A stretch of DNA of 64,000 nucleotides. Source: Saxidomus purpurata (lineage: Eukaryota > Mollusca > Bivalvia > Venerida > Veneridae). Every line of letters starts with the position of its first letter. Position 1 is the stretch's first letter. The stretch lies in contig JAFMSR010000026.1 in NCBI GenBank assembly GCA_022818135.1, forward strand, positions 1,010,472 to 1,074,471, given 5' to 3'. Both the position numbers and the translations under genes were made by a program. Below the pieces are notes generated by a model. That model was not told the origin of the DNA. It was given only the letters and a program-made list of their open reading frames with translations, and did not search any database. Positions 49,554 through 61,409 of this stretch are shown here, piece after piece.

Positions 49554-51800
49554 AGCTCACCTGACCACGGAGTGGTCATTGTGTGCTTTTTATATCGTTG
49601 AATATCCGGCGTCCGTCATACATATACCTCTGAACGTCTACATAGAGTTTGATTTACACTGTTGCATCTACATTTTTGAAGCAATCATATTGAATTAATA
49701 AAGCAATCGTAATGACACATGAACAGAATATATATGGCCACAATACCCCCGGTTATAGGTTTGATCGGATCTGTACTTCTTGAATTAAGGCCACTGACTT
49801 AACAAACACTGATTTCACTAAATCTCACCATATTTAAAGATAATGTTTATGACCATAATATCTCCCACGAGTTTGAATTTCAGGATTGATGGATTGAGTT
49901 ATTGCCCCTGATTAAAAAAGTGCAGTACTTAACAATCCATAAATTCTAGCAGCTTGATTTCTTCACTTATCCTTTGAATATTATCCGAGAATGTGTATAA
50001 CCAAAAGACATTGGATGAGTTAAATTAGTGTATCCGTAGTTATGACTCCTGACTGACAACAACTGCATTATCTAACTATGTTTACACTCTAGCATCTTTA
50101 TTTCCCCATTTATCCTAACCATCTTTACAGGGGATGTGTATGACCGTAAGATTCTGGGTGAGTTCATTCATGAGTTTGATCCGATAAGGTTTTGAAGAGT
50201 TGCATCCCCTGATTTAACAAATATTGTTATATTAAACTATGTTTGCACTCTACCACCTTCATTTTTTCACTACGTTTAACTATATTTACACATAATGTGT
50301 ATAACTATACTATCTCAGACGATTTAATTATGGAATGAATTGAATAAGTTTTTCTATAGTTTTGGCCCCTGATTAAAAGACAACACTAATTTACACTGCT
50401 TTTTTTTAGAAACTTCAATTGTTTACTATTCCTTTCTCATATCTTCAGAGAATGTGTATCATCATAAGACATCGGATGAGTGAAAGTGATATTATCGTTC
50501 AAATTGAGCATCATAATTTTAAATTAAACATTAATCAGTGATTTATACGTGTAGAATAATAAACATTGCCATATCTATAACCAAAAAAAACCGATCTATA
50601 TAACAGTTATACTCACACTGAATATAGAGGAAATCTGAAATAATCCTATTAAAAAATGAAGACTCTACCCTTTCGGTAAGGTATATCTAAACTTGTTTCG
50701 GCCAATAACATAAATAGCTTGGTAAAATTTTGTTCCTATATGTTTTAAAGCATCCTCTGTGTTTTCAGCATTATTTTGACTATAACACAACGCGGTCATT
50801 TTGAAGCGTAGTATAATTTTAAAATATAGGCTTGATCGGATTACTTTCTCTAAAATTATGGCCCCTATTATAACACAAATGGCAATATTTCACAATGCTT
50901 ACACTCTAGCACCTTCATGTATTCACAAATTAGTTCCATCTTTACAGAGAATGTGTATGACCATACGACATTTGCTGAGTTTAATTATTGGCTTGAAATA
51001 TTTAACTTTATTTACACTCTACCACTATATTTACAGAGAATGTGTATGATCATAAGAACTCAGACGAGTTCAATTTTGGAATGGATGTGATTGGTTCTTC
51101 TAGAGTTATGGCCCCTGATTTAACAAACAATATATTACTATGCTTACACTTTAGCTTCGTCATTTCTTCACCAATAAGTAGCATCTTTACAGGGATTGTG
51201 CATGGCCTTAATTCATCGGATGGGTTAAAATATGGGCTTGATCGGATTAGTTTCTCTAAAAATAGCATGGATGATCCTTGATTAGTTAATCCAGAATTAT
51301 GGTCCCTGAATTTAACAAAATTCGAAATATTTTACTATGCTTACACGCTACCACCTTCATCTATTCACTAATCAGAAGCATATTTACAGAGAATGTATAA
51401 GACAATACGACATCAGATGAGTTTGATTATTGACTTTAAATATTTAACTAGTTTACACTCTACCACCTTCATTTCTGCACTAATCCTTACTTCATTTACA
51501 GAGTATGTGTATGATCATAAGATCTCAGACAAGTTCAATTATGGAAATGATCGGATAAGTTTGTCAAAGATGGGCCCCTGATTCAGCAAACAATGCAATG
51601 TCTATCTATGTTTACACTCTAGCACATTCATTTCCCATTAATCATACAAATCTTTACAGAGAATGTATATGACCATAACATCTCGGGTGATTTCATTCAT
51701 GGGTTTGATCGGATTATTTTTTTCTATAGTTACGGCCCCTGATTTAAGAAAAAATGAAATTTATGTATGTTTACACTTAAGTATCTTCATTTCCTCACTA
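49554..51800 (+). repeat. Hairpin-headed tandem array 5 (longest)
   Basis: Head hairpin TGACCAC-GGA-GTGGTCA (49562-49578) inside AGCTCACC, then ATATCCGGCGTCCGTC, then about twelve monomers with CTCTAGCACC/CTACCACC anchors. About 325 bp of unrelated sequence (50483-50808) interrupts the array. Short open frames reading monomers are shadows. Confidence 0.8.
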
Positions 51801-51879
51801 ATCCTAATCAATGTTGATGTAACTTTGTAGAGATTGACAACGTCTACGGGCGTGGTTACCCTGTCTGATTAAAGAGTTT

Positions 51880-52245
51880 TAAATAAATAGCTTCTTGTGA
51901 ATTTTCTAAAGCAACCAGTGACCAACGTAACAACAAGAGAATTCCTCTTGCAACCAGTTAGTTTCTTTGCAACAAATGACTTCTTTAGCAACCAGTGTCT
52001 CCCTAAGCAACCAATGACTTCCTATATCAAAAATTGCCTTCAAGCAAACAGTGACTGACTTATCAACAATTGGCTTCCCCTAGCAACAAATGGCTTCCTT
52101 AACAACCACTGACTTTCTTTGCAACCGGTGACTTCCTCTAGCAAGAAGTGATTGTCCTAGCAATACTTTTCTTTCTCAACGAGCCCTGAAGCAACCAGTT
52201 ATATCATCAGCTACCGTTAGCAGCATCTTGCCCTCAGTGACATTC
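51880..52245 (+). repeat. Minisatellite, 19-22-bp unit, left arm (second locus)
   Basis: Same unit as 40106-40420 (TAGCAACCAGTG, CCTAGCAACAAATG) in the same position relative to the array. The inverted right arm here is only a remnant at 52715-52800 (GGAAGTCACTAATTAG). Confidence 0.8.
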
Positions 52246-52465
52246 TTAGAATAGTACACTGGTACTGATGACTATCTTGTAAAGGATTGCAAAAAAGCTC
52301 ACCTCAAAGAGTTATCTTATGTACATTCCAGTTTTGTTTAAGGTTATACAAATTGTTGGGACAAGTAGTTATGTTTCTTGACTGCTAATGTATTTTAGCC
52401 TGCCTAAAAAAAATAATAACTTCTTATAAATGTTCATGGTATCAAGATAATTAAAAATAAAATTT

Positions 52466-52479
52466 TTTCCCCCCCAAGG

Positions 52480-52521
<42 letters not shown>

Positions 52522-52529
52522 TTTTTTTT
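52466..52529 (+). repeat. Poly(C)-poly(A)-poly(T) low-complexity tract
   Basis: CCCCCCC, then about 38 A, then about 12 T, replacing roughly 370 bp of the sequence seen in the paralogue between 40545 and 40913. May be an assembly or sequencing artefact. Confidence 0.85.
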
Positions 52530-52799
52530 CACGTGAGAAAACATTTTGTTTGTCCAAAACCAAAATATAGTTGATCAGTAAATTTTAGTATAAAGATAAA
52601 TTTGAGTTAAATATGACTCGTCTCTTCTGTGGAAAGATTTTCTCATTTGGAGAACTGAAATTATTGTGCTTTAAGGATTTATTTGCTACATTAATTATCC
52701 GCAGCACCAGTTCCTTGTCAGTGGATAGTTAAAGAAGTCAACGGTTGATTAGGAAGTCACTAATTAGACAGAAAGTCATAACTTAGAAATCAATTTGCT

Positions 52800-53661
52800 A
52801 GCAACAACTCCTCTTTTTCGGACACATGTGGAAAAAGTTTTTTTTTTTTAAATATGATAAAAGTTTAAAGGAAGTGTACTGCTAGTTCCGACGAATCATT
52901 TGTCTTTCCAAGCTGCGGTTGATATGATTTTGATGAATGTTTACAAAATGCTAATATAGTGTCCGTAAATACTCTACACATATAATAAATTGTTTATAAC
53001 GTTCTGTTACCAAACCCATTTATTTGACACTTGTAGCATCACTTCAAACTACTGTAAACTACTGCTTCTTTTGTTTAGTACACACATATTCATGCAGTAG
53101 AGTTTAGGTACACTACATTCATACATGCAAGTACACCATTATAAACACTGAAAGTGATTGAAACTAAAATAAATCTTATATACTTCCTTTCCCATCTTTT
53201 GTTTGAAAGCATTGTCCCATTGGTTGTTTTAATTTAAAGAGTATTAATAGTATATGTGAAGCCTTAAGTAAGCTAAAATACAAAATTCAATAGATTATGC
53301 AAAAATAATCATTAAATATGTATTTTTTAATTTCATTTTGACAACAATAAACATAACCAGATGTCCACTAAAACAATTCTGATGTTACTTATTGTCCTCA
53401 CGACAGGTTATCATTGTAACTTATACTGCTAAAAGCTGTTGAGCAGTTTCTATGCAGTTTCTTTCTTTGACTGTGTTACAATTTACACGCTACATTTGGT
53501 TTTGTGTGGTTGAGCATAATATTAAAATTAAAAATCTTATCACATCAATCAGTATCTTATTAACTAATTGTGTAGGCAGACTGACTCTTCAAGACAAAAT
53601 AGCTTGATTGATAGCACAAAATAAAATGCCACTTCTTTGTCGACTACAGTTTGAAAATGTG
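52800..53661 (+). repeat. F block, copy 2
   Basis: Aligns with 43790-44869 with deletions; ends directly in the exon-like block at 53662. Homology to copy 1 stops abruptly at about 53815. Confidence 0.8.
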
Positions 53662-53813
53662 ATTGCCTCTCAGGCAAGACTCCGCAATCTCAAATGCCCA
53701 TCGCATTACATTCGTGGCACAGTGCCTTGGGTATGCTGTGGGTCGTTGAGCCTCTGGCGAGTCTGTTAGACATCCGCATTTCAAAATTTATCGACAACCA
53801 AGTCACGCGTACA
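53662..53813 (-). pseudogene. Exon-like conserved block, copy 2
   Basis: About eight differences in about 145 bp relative to 44870-45018. The minus-strand frame open in copy 1 has a TGA in place of the Trp codon (GIW), so if coding this copy is dead. Its far edge is a duplication breakpoint. Confidence 0.35.
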
Positions 53814-53814
53814 G

Positions 53815-55394
53815 TACCGCCAGCGTTTAACTTCCGCGAGATGTCGATTACCAATTAACGGTAACCGCACTGTAAACGGTTCTCGTTTCCATATTTTTTT
53901 TAAATTCGTGTAGCAAATCAGAGTGACTCTAACCGTGAAACTCTACACAGGAAGCGTGTAACCATTCAAACGTGCTCGTTGGACCGGTTTATTCTACGGG
54001 TATTGTGCGGGCCTGATAAAACTATCGATTATTTATCTTTAGAATATAGAAAGCGTTTAGACAATGAACTACGATGTTTAAATGTTTTCAAAATAGCCTA
54101 AATCCGTTTCCGAGTATGGTACGAAGCCTGTCGTTGAACTTGAATATACGGGAAATTATAACAAACTCGATTTTAAACAGCAAATTCCACATACGTTCGT
54201 GAACATTATTGGTCCTCAAGTATGCCCACATAATTCCGTACAATAAAAAAATTACGGAATCTGCAATTTAAGATCGTGGCAAAATGTTGAAATTTGATCG
54301 TTTGATGTAAACAGTTGAATACTTGTTAAGGTAAGCATATATAGTGTGGAAATGTTTTACACACATAAGATAAAATGTAATTTTACTATTTTAAAGGTTG
54401 TCATTATGTAGAGAACACAGGGGATTGGCATTCATCTGTTCATCAAAAAAGTCAGTCAAAATAGTTAAGTGACCCCTTGAGCAAATTCTTATTATATAAT
54501 AAATATTTTCGTTTTGGGTCGCAGTCTCACAAGATAGATATTGCCCAAACAAAAATACCAATAACAATATTGCGCGACGCACGTACAATTAATTAGTTGT
54601 ACTACACAAAAAGTCTGAAGTTAAAAATGCATCACAATAAATTATTATGCTTCTGGTTTCTGGCGGCCTGATTGATTAAACATTTTTTTTTACTTGAAAA
54701 CAAAATTAAGATGCAGAAATATTAATTAACTATCAAACAAACTGATCCGTAATAGTTGTCATTAGCGCTCATGTTTTTTCTCACAATTTAGCTTGCTTGG
54801 TCTGGAACTAAAGAAAAATATCAGAATGTCCGCAGATGATTCATCGTCGGACACCCAGGATTGTTGACTCCCCTATGTTCAATAGTGATGCATTCAGCGG
54901 TGTCGCCAACCGTCGATGTCCTACGGTGTCATTCTATTTTACATGTATTTCATGATGCAATGCCATTTAAGAAAATGAAAATATCAATTGATTGAATTAT
55001 ATTTCAAATTGTTTACTAATGTAATGAAATGTTAATTAAATTTCTGTCCACCATACATGAAACTCTTAGACTAAGTTTATCTTTAGTTTTGTTTCATTGA
55101 ATCAAATGATACGTTACTTTAGTTGGAGACAGTTAAATTAATATTGTTTACAGTTAAGCCACTAAAAATGATCAGCATTAACCAACCTCTCATTAACAAT
55201 CAAAAATAGAAGTTATTTTCGCGACCTGTAAAAAATGTAGATGCGCTGGCAAAGTTGTGACCTGACCAACGAGAGATCTCGAGTTATCAGGTGAAGTCCA
55301 GTTATTGATGTTCCAGTTCAAGTAGTTTAACTGTACCTGAAAATAGAGATCTGCAAGCATGTAAAACATGTGACTTTGGTTTAGATCTGTTTTT
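53815..55394. other. Unannotated stretch
   Basis: No repeat partner and no gene recognised. A 65-codon minus-strand frame ending near 54391 starts with a hydrophobic run resembling a signal peptide, but it has a TTG instead of ATG at its edge and an upstream stop, so it is not annotated as a gene. Confidence 0.45.
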
Positions 55395-55794
55395 TATATA
55401 TTTTTTACGGTTGGTGCCGAGCCGCTTGCGAAAGCTCGATATAGTTGTCCAAATGGTGGTTCGGTGTTTGTGTGCGTGCGTCCGTGCGTCCGTCTGTCCG
55501 AGTTTAGTTTGTCCGTTTGTAACTTATCCATGGATCGAGGGATTTTTAGATAAATTGGCACACATTTTCACCATCATGAGATTGAGTGTCATGCGCACGA
55601 ACCACGTCCCTATGTCTAAGGTCAAGGTCACACTTTGAGGTTAAATGTCAAATTCATGAATGACTTTGTCGGAGCATATATTATTCATGCATTGAGGGAT
55701 TTTGATGTTATACCGTTCAAATGTGCACCATCATCAGATAGAGTGTCATGCGCAAGAACAAGGTCCCTCGTTTTAAGGTCAAGGTCACATTTAG

Positions 55795-55807
55795 AGGTCA
55801 AAGGTCA
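55795..55807 (+). promoter_or_regulatory. Perfect DR1 nuclear-receptor motif
   Basis: AGGTCA-A-AGGTCA, the consensus DR1 bound by RXR heterodimers, HNF4 and COUP-TF families. It sits in a repeat core monomer. Binding here is unproven. Confidence 0.45.
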
Positions 55808-55937
55808 GATACAAGAAAAATTAAAGAATGACTTTGTCCGGAGCATTTCTTCTTCATGCATTGAGGGAGTTTGATGTTACTAGGCAAAAATGTTCACCAC
55901 CATCAGACGGAGTGTCGTGCGCAAGAACCAGTTTCCT

Positions 55938-55956
55938 AGGTCAAAGGTCAAGGTCA
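55938..55956 (+). promoter_or_regulatory. Triple AGGTCA (DR1 plus DR0)
   Basis: AGGTCA-A-AGGTCA-AGGTCA in one row, one core monomer after the DR1 at 55795. The last hexamer is within TCAAGGTCA, an ERR/FTZ-F1-type site. Confidence 0.45.
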
Positions 55957-56173
55957 CACTTAGAGGTTAAAGGTCAAATTCAATAATATCTTTGTCTATA
56001 GCATTTCTTCCTCATGGATGGAGCAATTTTGATATAACTTGGCACAAATGTTCACAATCATAAGCTACTATTGTTTTTTTAAAATGTCTTCCCTTTATAG
56101 ATAGCTTATATTGTAACTTTTTTATTACTCAGGCCTTAGAGAGAAATTTAGACCACTTTTATGGCACAGTAAA

Positions 56174-57432
56174 CGGAACGTAACAGTTGCCACACGGAGC
56201 GCACGATACAAGCATGATGTACGCACGATACACGCAAGTTACACGTACGGTAAATACGCGGTACACGATTCAGAACGATGCACGATATGAACGATATACG
56301 AGGCGCGCGCTGCACACTACACGTTAGCCGGAGTACACGTTATACGATTACTTTTGACTTTTAACAGTTTACTTCAATTTTGATTTTTTTTCTCACCAAA
56401 TCTGTTTGTTTTGAGTCCCTTTTACAATTTGTTGTCCTTATACAGTTTGATGAGATCAAAATAATGAGACCAATTAATTACAGGCTTTGTACCTACACAA
56501 TAGCAAAAAAGACTCCGGAAAGTTACAAATGTCCATTGTTTACCTAGGTGCGAAATAAATTACAGTAAGTGTCAAATTTGAAATCAAATATTGATCCTGA
56601 GGTGCGAGAAAATGGGCGGATGTTAATTGCTGTCAACACCTATCTTTAAGCACCACTACACGAAAGACAATGCCCATTTGCCATTTTGACAGTCAACATA
56701 ATTATCTTTTTCAATAAATCATTCATAGTTTTTATGTGATTCGAGTGGCGATTATTGTTTTAACGATTACATGGATTATACACAAACAAGATGCAATTTA
56801 AATATGGTACTGTACAATTATCTTATGAGTTTTTGCTCGGACTTTTATTTGATTTGTAAAACTATCGTTGATTCGTCATACTATTTTTATTTACCCAATA
56901 AATATTTAATAGCTTACCTTCTTAAATAGTTGATAGTTGATGTTTCCTTTCTTGTTATAATTCCTAATGAATTTCCTTATACCTTGTCTACTGCACTTGA
57001 AATAATGTTCTGATAGCAACAGTTTAGATTTCGAAGAAAAATTATGTCCTTTCCGACGATAAAATATAATATTAAATTTCAAATTTCAAGTGTTGACTGT
57101 CTTCCACCTGTCCCGAAAGTCATTATTGCCCGAATTGCACTGGCGAATACAAAATAATGCAAAATGAAGTCAGCACTTTATTTCTTTTTGCGGAGATGTA
57201 AAACAATTAACGACTGAATAAAACATCTAATCGTATACCGTATAGGCCTATCGTACAACTGGAATCGTGTATCGTGTATCGTATATCGTGTATAGTATAT
57301 GGTGCACGTTGCACGATGAATGATACGATATGATACACGATATACGATTTACAAAATACACGATGAGCGCATGCACGTTATACGAACGTTACACGCACGA
57401 TATACGCAAATTTTGACAATTGTTACGTTCCG
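56174..57432. mobile_element. TIR-bounded element of unknown superfamily, about 1.26 kb
   Basis: Ends CGGAACGTAACAGTTG (left) and, inverted, CGGAACGTAACAATTG (right; plus strand 57417-57432): 15 of 16 bases match. Both ends carry about 170-200 bp rich in CACGATA, TACACG and CGATATACG short repeats (56190-56350 and 57225-57415). The middle is AT-rich without a transposase frame. I found no target-site duplication, so the superfamily is open. Confidence 0.65.
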
Positions 57433-58486
57433 ACTTCTGTACATCATACATGCTACATCTAATATTTAGTTGAATTTGACCTATCTATACTTGGTAAGGA
57501 GTCAATCCTTTTGACAGCTGGCGGGCTCGACATGTTGCACATGGGCATCTAGTATGTTTTTAAGTGTTTGTGTAGAGTACAATCATAATAACCGAACAGT
57601 GTTTCAAATATTACAATATTGGTATGAATTTTGATGATGCATCTAAAGAAGGAAACAAAATTCCAAGCCTACTTAGCCAAAAAAAGGAACGTGCCAATGT
57701 GTACTAAATTTACTTTCTATCAAGGTCCCCGTTTGCATGTCGTAGTAGCGACTGATTATAACACCCAGTATTTCCAGTTAGTCTTTACGTGTTTACATCA
57801 TAATTATTATTGTCCGCATTATTCAATGATGCCGCAGCCAAACATACCTTTGAGAGTCTCAAACTGAAAATGGTACTAGCCACACATTAATTTGATCCAG
57901 AATCAAAACCTCTTATTTTGGAATGACCCAGACGTTTAAAATGCCCCCGACAATTTACAGTCCCTGGTGCACTTTGTATTTAAAATTACTTGTAGCTTTT
58001 ACATTATAAAGAGCAATGTCTTATCGGTGAAACTGGCAATTATTTGTACGAAACACATTCCTTACATTGTGTTTTGTAAATCAAAAGTACTGCAATACAT
58101 ATATTCGTGTAGCGCATTATTTTTTTACGATTATATTGCAAAAACAAAATAGGAAACGTGTTCTGAGAATGTGTTAAGTGAGGTAGCGGCAAAGGTATGA
58201 AGGGAAAGTATACACCGATGTTGTTACAAAAAAAGGTACGGAGCACTGTTCTATCAGTATTCTACCTGTAAATTATTTCTCTATATAAGAGCATTTAAGA
58301 GTATTTAAAATGCTCTTGGGACTTACAACTTTTGTCATGGATTGTCATCAGAATTTTCATTTTTACCATGGTTAGTGATGTTGCAGAAAACACCATAGAT
58401 TAATACCATATCACATCAGAATTCTGTTTGTAATAACCCCCGAAACAAAGTTTTTTATAATATATAAATATATTTTATAAAATATT
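57433..58486. other. Unannotated stretch
   Basis: A 78-codon frame at 57631-57867 has no recognised motif. No repeats identified apart from a CCCCCGA string near 57943 that is too short to assign. Confidence 0.45.
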
Positions 58487-59225
58487 TCTCTACGGGTAAG
58501 GTGAGATGCATGTTGTTCAGGAAAAAAGTGGTTCACTACATCAGTGTTGACATCACAATAAGACATTGCAGGCTGGGTTAGAATATACTTTGATTATGTT
58601 TAAATTTTACACCATTCACATATGGCATGTCATCTATGACAGAAAGTCATAACAACCCATACAACAAACAACAGTGTCATAAGGGCCCTAAATTGCTCAA
58701 CTGATTCCTATTGGACCTTCCTTAGGATGTCATTTGTTGCTAAAACTGTCAGTAGTTGAAACTTGTTGCGATGGGTACTTGTTGGTTGCAAAGGCAAAAA
58801 TTGTAGCTATGAACGTCACTTGTTGCTAGGGGAAGTCATTGATTGCGAAGAAGGCCAACAGTTCGTAAGGAAGTCACCGCTTTTTTATGAAGTCCACTGT
58901 TGCAAGGAAGATTAATTGTTGCTTTTAGAGCTCAATGTTTGCTCCGGGACAAATGTTTTGCTAAAGAAGTCACTGGTTACTAGAAGAAGTCACTGTTTTA
59001 TAAGAAATTCACTAGCTCCTATTTGAAGTCAGTGGTTGTTTAGGACTGGTTGCTAACGATGTCACTGGTAACTAGGGATATTAGTTGCTTAGGGCCTAAA
59101 TTTGAGCTTAAGGAATTCAAATGTGTTTATTAAGACAGTTATTAGGGGAAGTCATTTATTGCTTAAGAAACCAATGGTTGCTAAGGAAATCAACGGTTGA
59201 TTAGGAAGTCACTGGTTGCAAAGGA
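58487..59225 (-). repeat. Minisatellite right arm plus flank, third locus
   Basis: 58487-58740 aligns with 41335-41590 (CAGTGTTGACA-CACAATAAGACA-type strings, CACATATGGCATGTCATCTA). Then come AAGGAAGTCACTGGTTGC-type units to 59225. No left arm is present here. Confidence 0.8.
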
Positions 59226-59299
59226 AGTATCAATTTCTTGTTTCAATACTCTGAAATTGAATTGAATTATAACACTGAAAAGCCTTTTTACATAAATGG

Positions 59300-60540
59300 G
59301 AAAAAAACAGAAATGGGGTCAGCAAGACTTGTGGATTTTTATTTCTGTACTGTTTCCACATGACATCTTTCAAATATTAATGTATCAACTATATCTCTTC
59401 TAAATTGTAACGTTATGCTGTGGACAGAAGTATCATTTCGGATTGTACGACAACTGTATGCCCCACTCTTCAGGAGTATGAAAATGTAAATGTAACACTT
59501 AAGAAGTCAAATGTTTATATCATTGTTAGCAACAACTGCTTTTTATCCGTCACACGTGAAAAAAGTTTCAAAAACAATATTATATTAGTTTAAGGGTAGT
59601 GTACTGCTAGTTCCGACTACTCCTTTGTCTTTTTGAACGTCGATTGTATATAAACATTTGATCAGATGATATGATTTTGAATAATGTTTATGTTTTTATA
59701 TAGCCTTATATACTACATATATAAATTGTTTATAGCGTTCTGATATCATACGAATTTATAAAATAGGTATGACATTGTGTAAATAATTGTTCATTACTGT
59801 TTGCCAATCACTGTTTGCAAAATACCTCTAACCTTCCGAATTAGTTAATAAGCAAGGTAATTCGAGCAAGTATATAAACTCTTCAGCTTTCCGCCATTTC
59901 TGTTTCATTTCAGAAAACTTTCACGATATTATTATATGGCACTTGTACATGTACCATGACTTCAGTAATTCACTAGTTATAAAATAGCACGGTTTCATGT
60001 GTGTAAACAACCGCTTCTTTTGATTACTACACACATATTCATGCAGTACAGTGTATGCGAATAATATAATGAATCTTATGCACGTCCTATCCTTTCTTTT
60101 GTTTGAAAGCACTGTCCAACCGGTTATTTAAGTCCAAAACCTATAAGTATTGTATGTGAAGCCTTAAGTCAGCTAAAATACAAAATTAAATAGATAATGC
60201 AAAATTGACCATTAAATATGCATAATTCATTTCATTTTAACAACAATGAACAGAAGCATATGTCCACTGGAACAAATCTGATGTTACTTATTGTCCTCAC
60301 GAAGGACAGGTTTTCATCTACTTATACTGCTTATATTGTTTAGCAGTTTCTTTGCAGTTTCTTCGTTTGCCAGTGCTACAATTTACACGCTAAATTTGGT
60401 TTTGTGTGATTTAGCATAATACTTAAATTCTAAATATAATCTCATCACTAGACTGATTCTTCTAGAAGAAATAGCTTGAATGATAGCATGAAATAAAACG
60501 CCACTTCTTTGTCGACGACTGTTTGAAAATGTTATTGTCA
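59300..60540 (+). repeat. F block, copy 3
   Basis: Aligns with 43560-44869 (AGTGTACTGCTAGTTCCGAC, TTTGATCAGATGAT, TGTCCACTGGAACA). It stops at GAAAATGTTATTG, just where copies 1 and 2 enter the exon-like block; a 41-bp minisatellite follows instead. Confidence 0.8.
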
Positions 60541-60812
60541 TTCGGTCATATATGTGTTTGTGCAGTTCTGTTTGCCGTGACGCCGGTCATATGTTTATTT
60601 GTTTAGTGCTGTATACCGTGAACCCGGTCATATGTGTGTTTGTACACTGATGTATGCCGTGAGGCCGGTCACATTTGTGTTTATACAGTGCTGTATGCCG
60701 TGATGCCGGTCATATATGTGTGTGTACAGTGCTGTCTGCCGTGACACCGGTCATACGTTGTATGTTTAGTGCTTATGACGTGACGCCGGTCATACGTGTG
60801 TTTGTTAAATGT
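60541..60812 (+). repeat. Minisatellite, 41-bp unit, about 7 copies
   Basis: The anchor CCGGTCA recurs near 60583, 60624, 60665, 60706, 60747 and 60786 (39-41 bp steps), each with GTTTGTACAGTGCTGTATG and CCGTGACG-type parts. Both strands are open by chance, giving two spurious 62-codon frames. Confidence 0.92.
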
Positions 60813-61409
60813 TTTATGCCATACATGCATTGTGTATGTGTTGTCATATACTTCTGCTTTTAAAAACAACGTTGCTTTTACATTGTTTAAATGAAAGTTG
60901 AATTATGTGTTGTGTCTGCTGCGTGCAAGCTGTTTTGAATAATTTTATATGTTTAATATTGTTGACATAAATACAAGAAATTGTTAAGGGGATTATGTGT
61001 GAAAACGAGAAAAACTCCTTCTATTCCTCTATGTTCGAAAACCTTAAAGCCAGTATAGTACAAATAATGAAGTATTACAGAAATACGGATCTGCTAATAA
61101 GTTGCACAACTCAACTATGACTTAACTTAGTCCAAATATAAAAAGAGTTATGACGCGTGGATGGTTGCAGTCTCTATCGCCCAAATATAAAAACAGGTTG
61201 AACAGCTGTAGTAAGATACATTTAATAAACTGAAAAGTATGAAAGCTTGACTCGTGATTACGTTTAGGGTTTTTGTTTTGCCATATAAAGTATTCTCTTA
61301 GTAATATAGGTTGACTAGTGATTACATGAATGAGAGCTGATAAATGTTTTGAATTTTAATTCTTCCATAATTATATAGTATTTTTTTAATTCGAGCATCA
61401 ATCAATCGA

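Larger units (their letters stand above)
55395..56070 (+). mobile_element. Pearl-related repeat, second subfamily, right end not seen
   Basis: Starts with a CGAGC...GCTCG hairpin (55418-55438, GCCGCTTGCGAAA between), then a GCGT/CCGT/CTGT tract (about 55472-55500), then about four core monomers at steps of about 155-170 bp, marked by TGACTTTGTC near 55659 and 55828 and a CTTTGTC near 55989. Core monomers resemble those of the main pearl-like family (GGCACA-ATGTTCACCA, AAGGTCAAGGTCACACTT). No right-end motif is seen before homology fades. Confidence 0.7.

Noticed and set aside
54391..54588. Small secreted protein
   Set aside because: A hydrophobic N-terminus is visible, but there is no ATG, an upstream stop is close and there is no conserved partner.
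60675..60869. Two opposite 62-codon frames
   Set aside because: Both read the 41-bp minisatellite.
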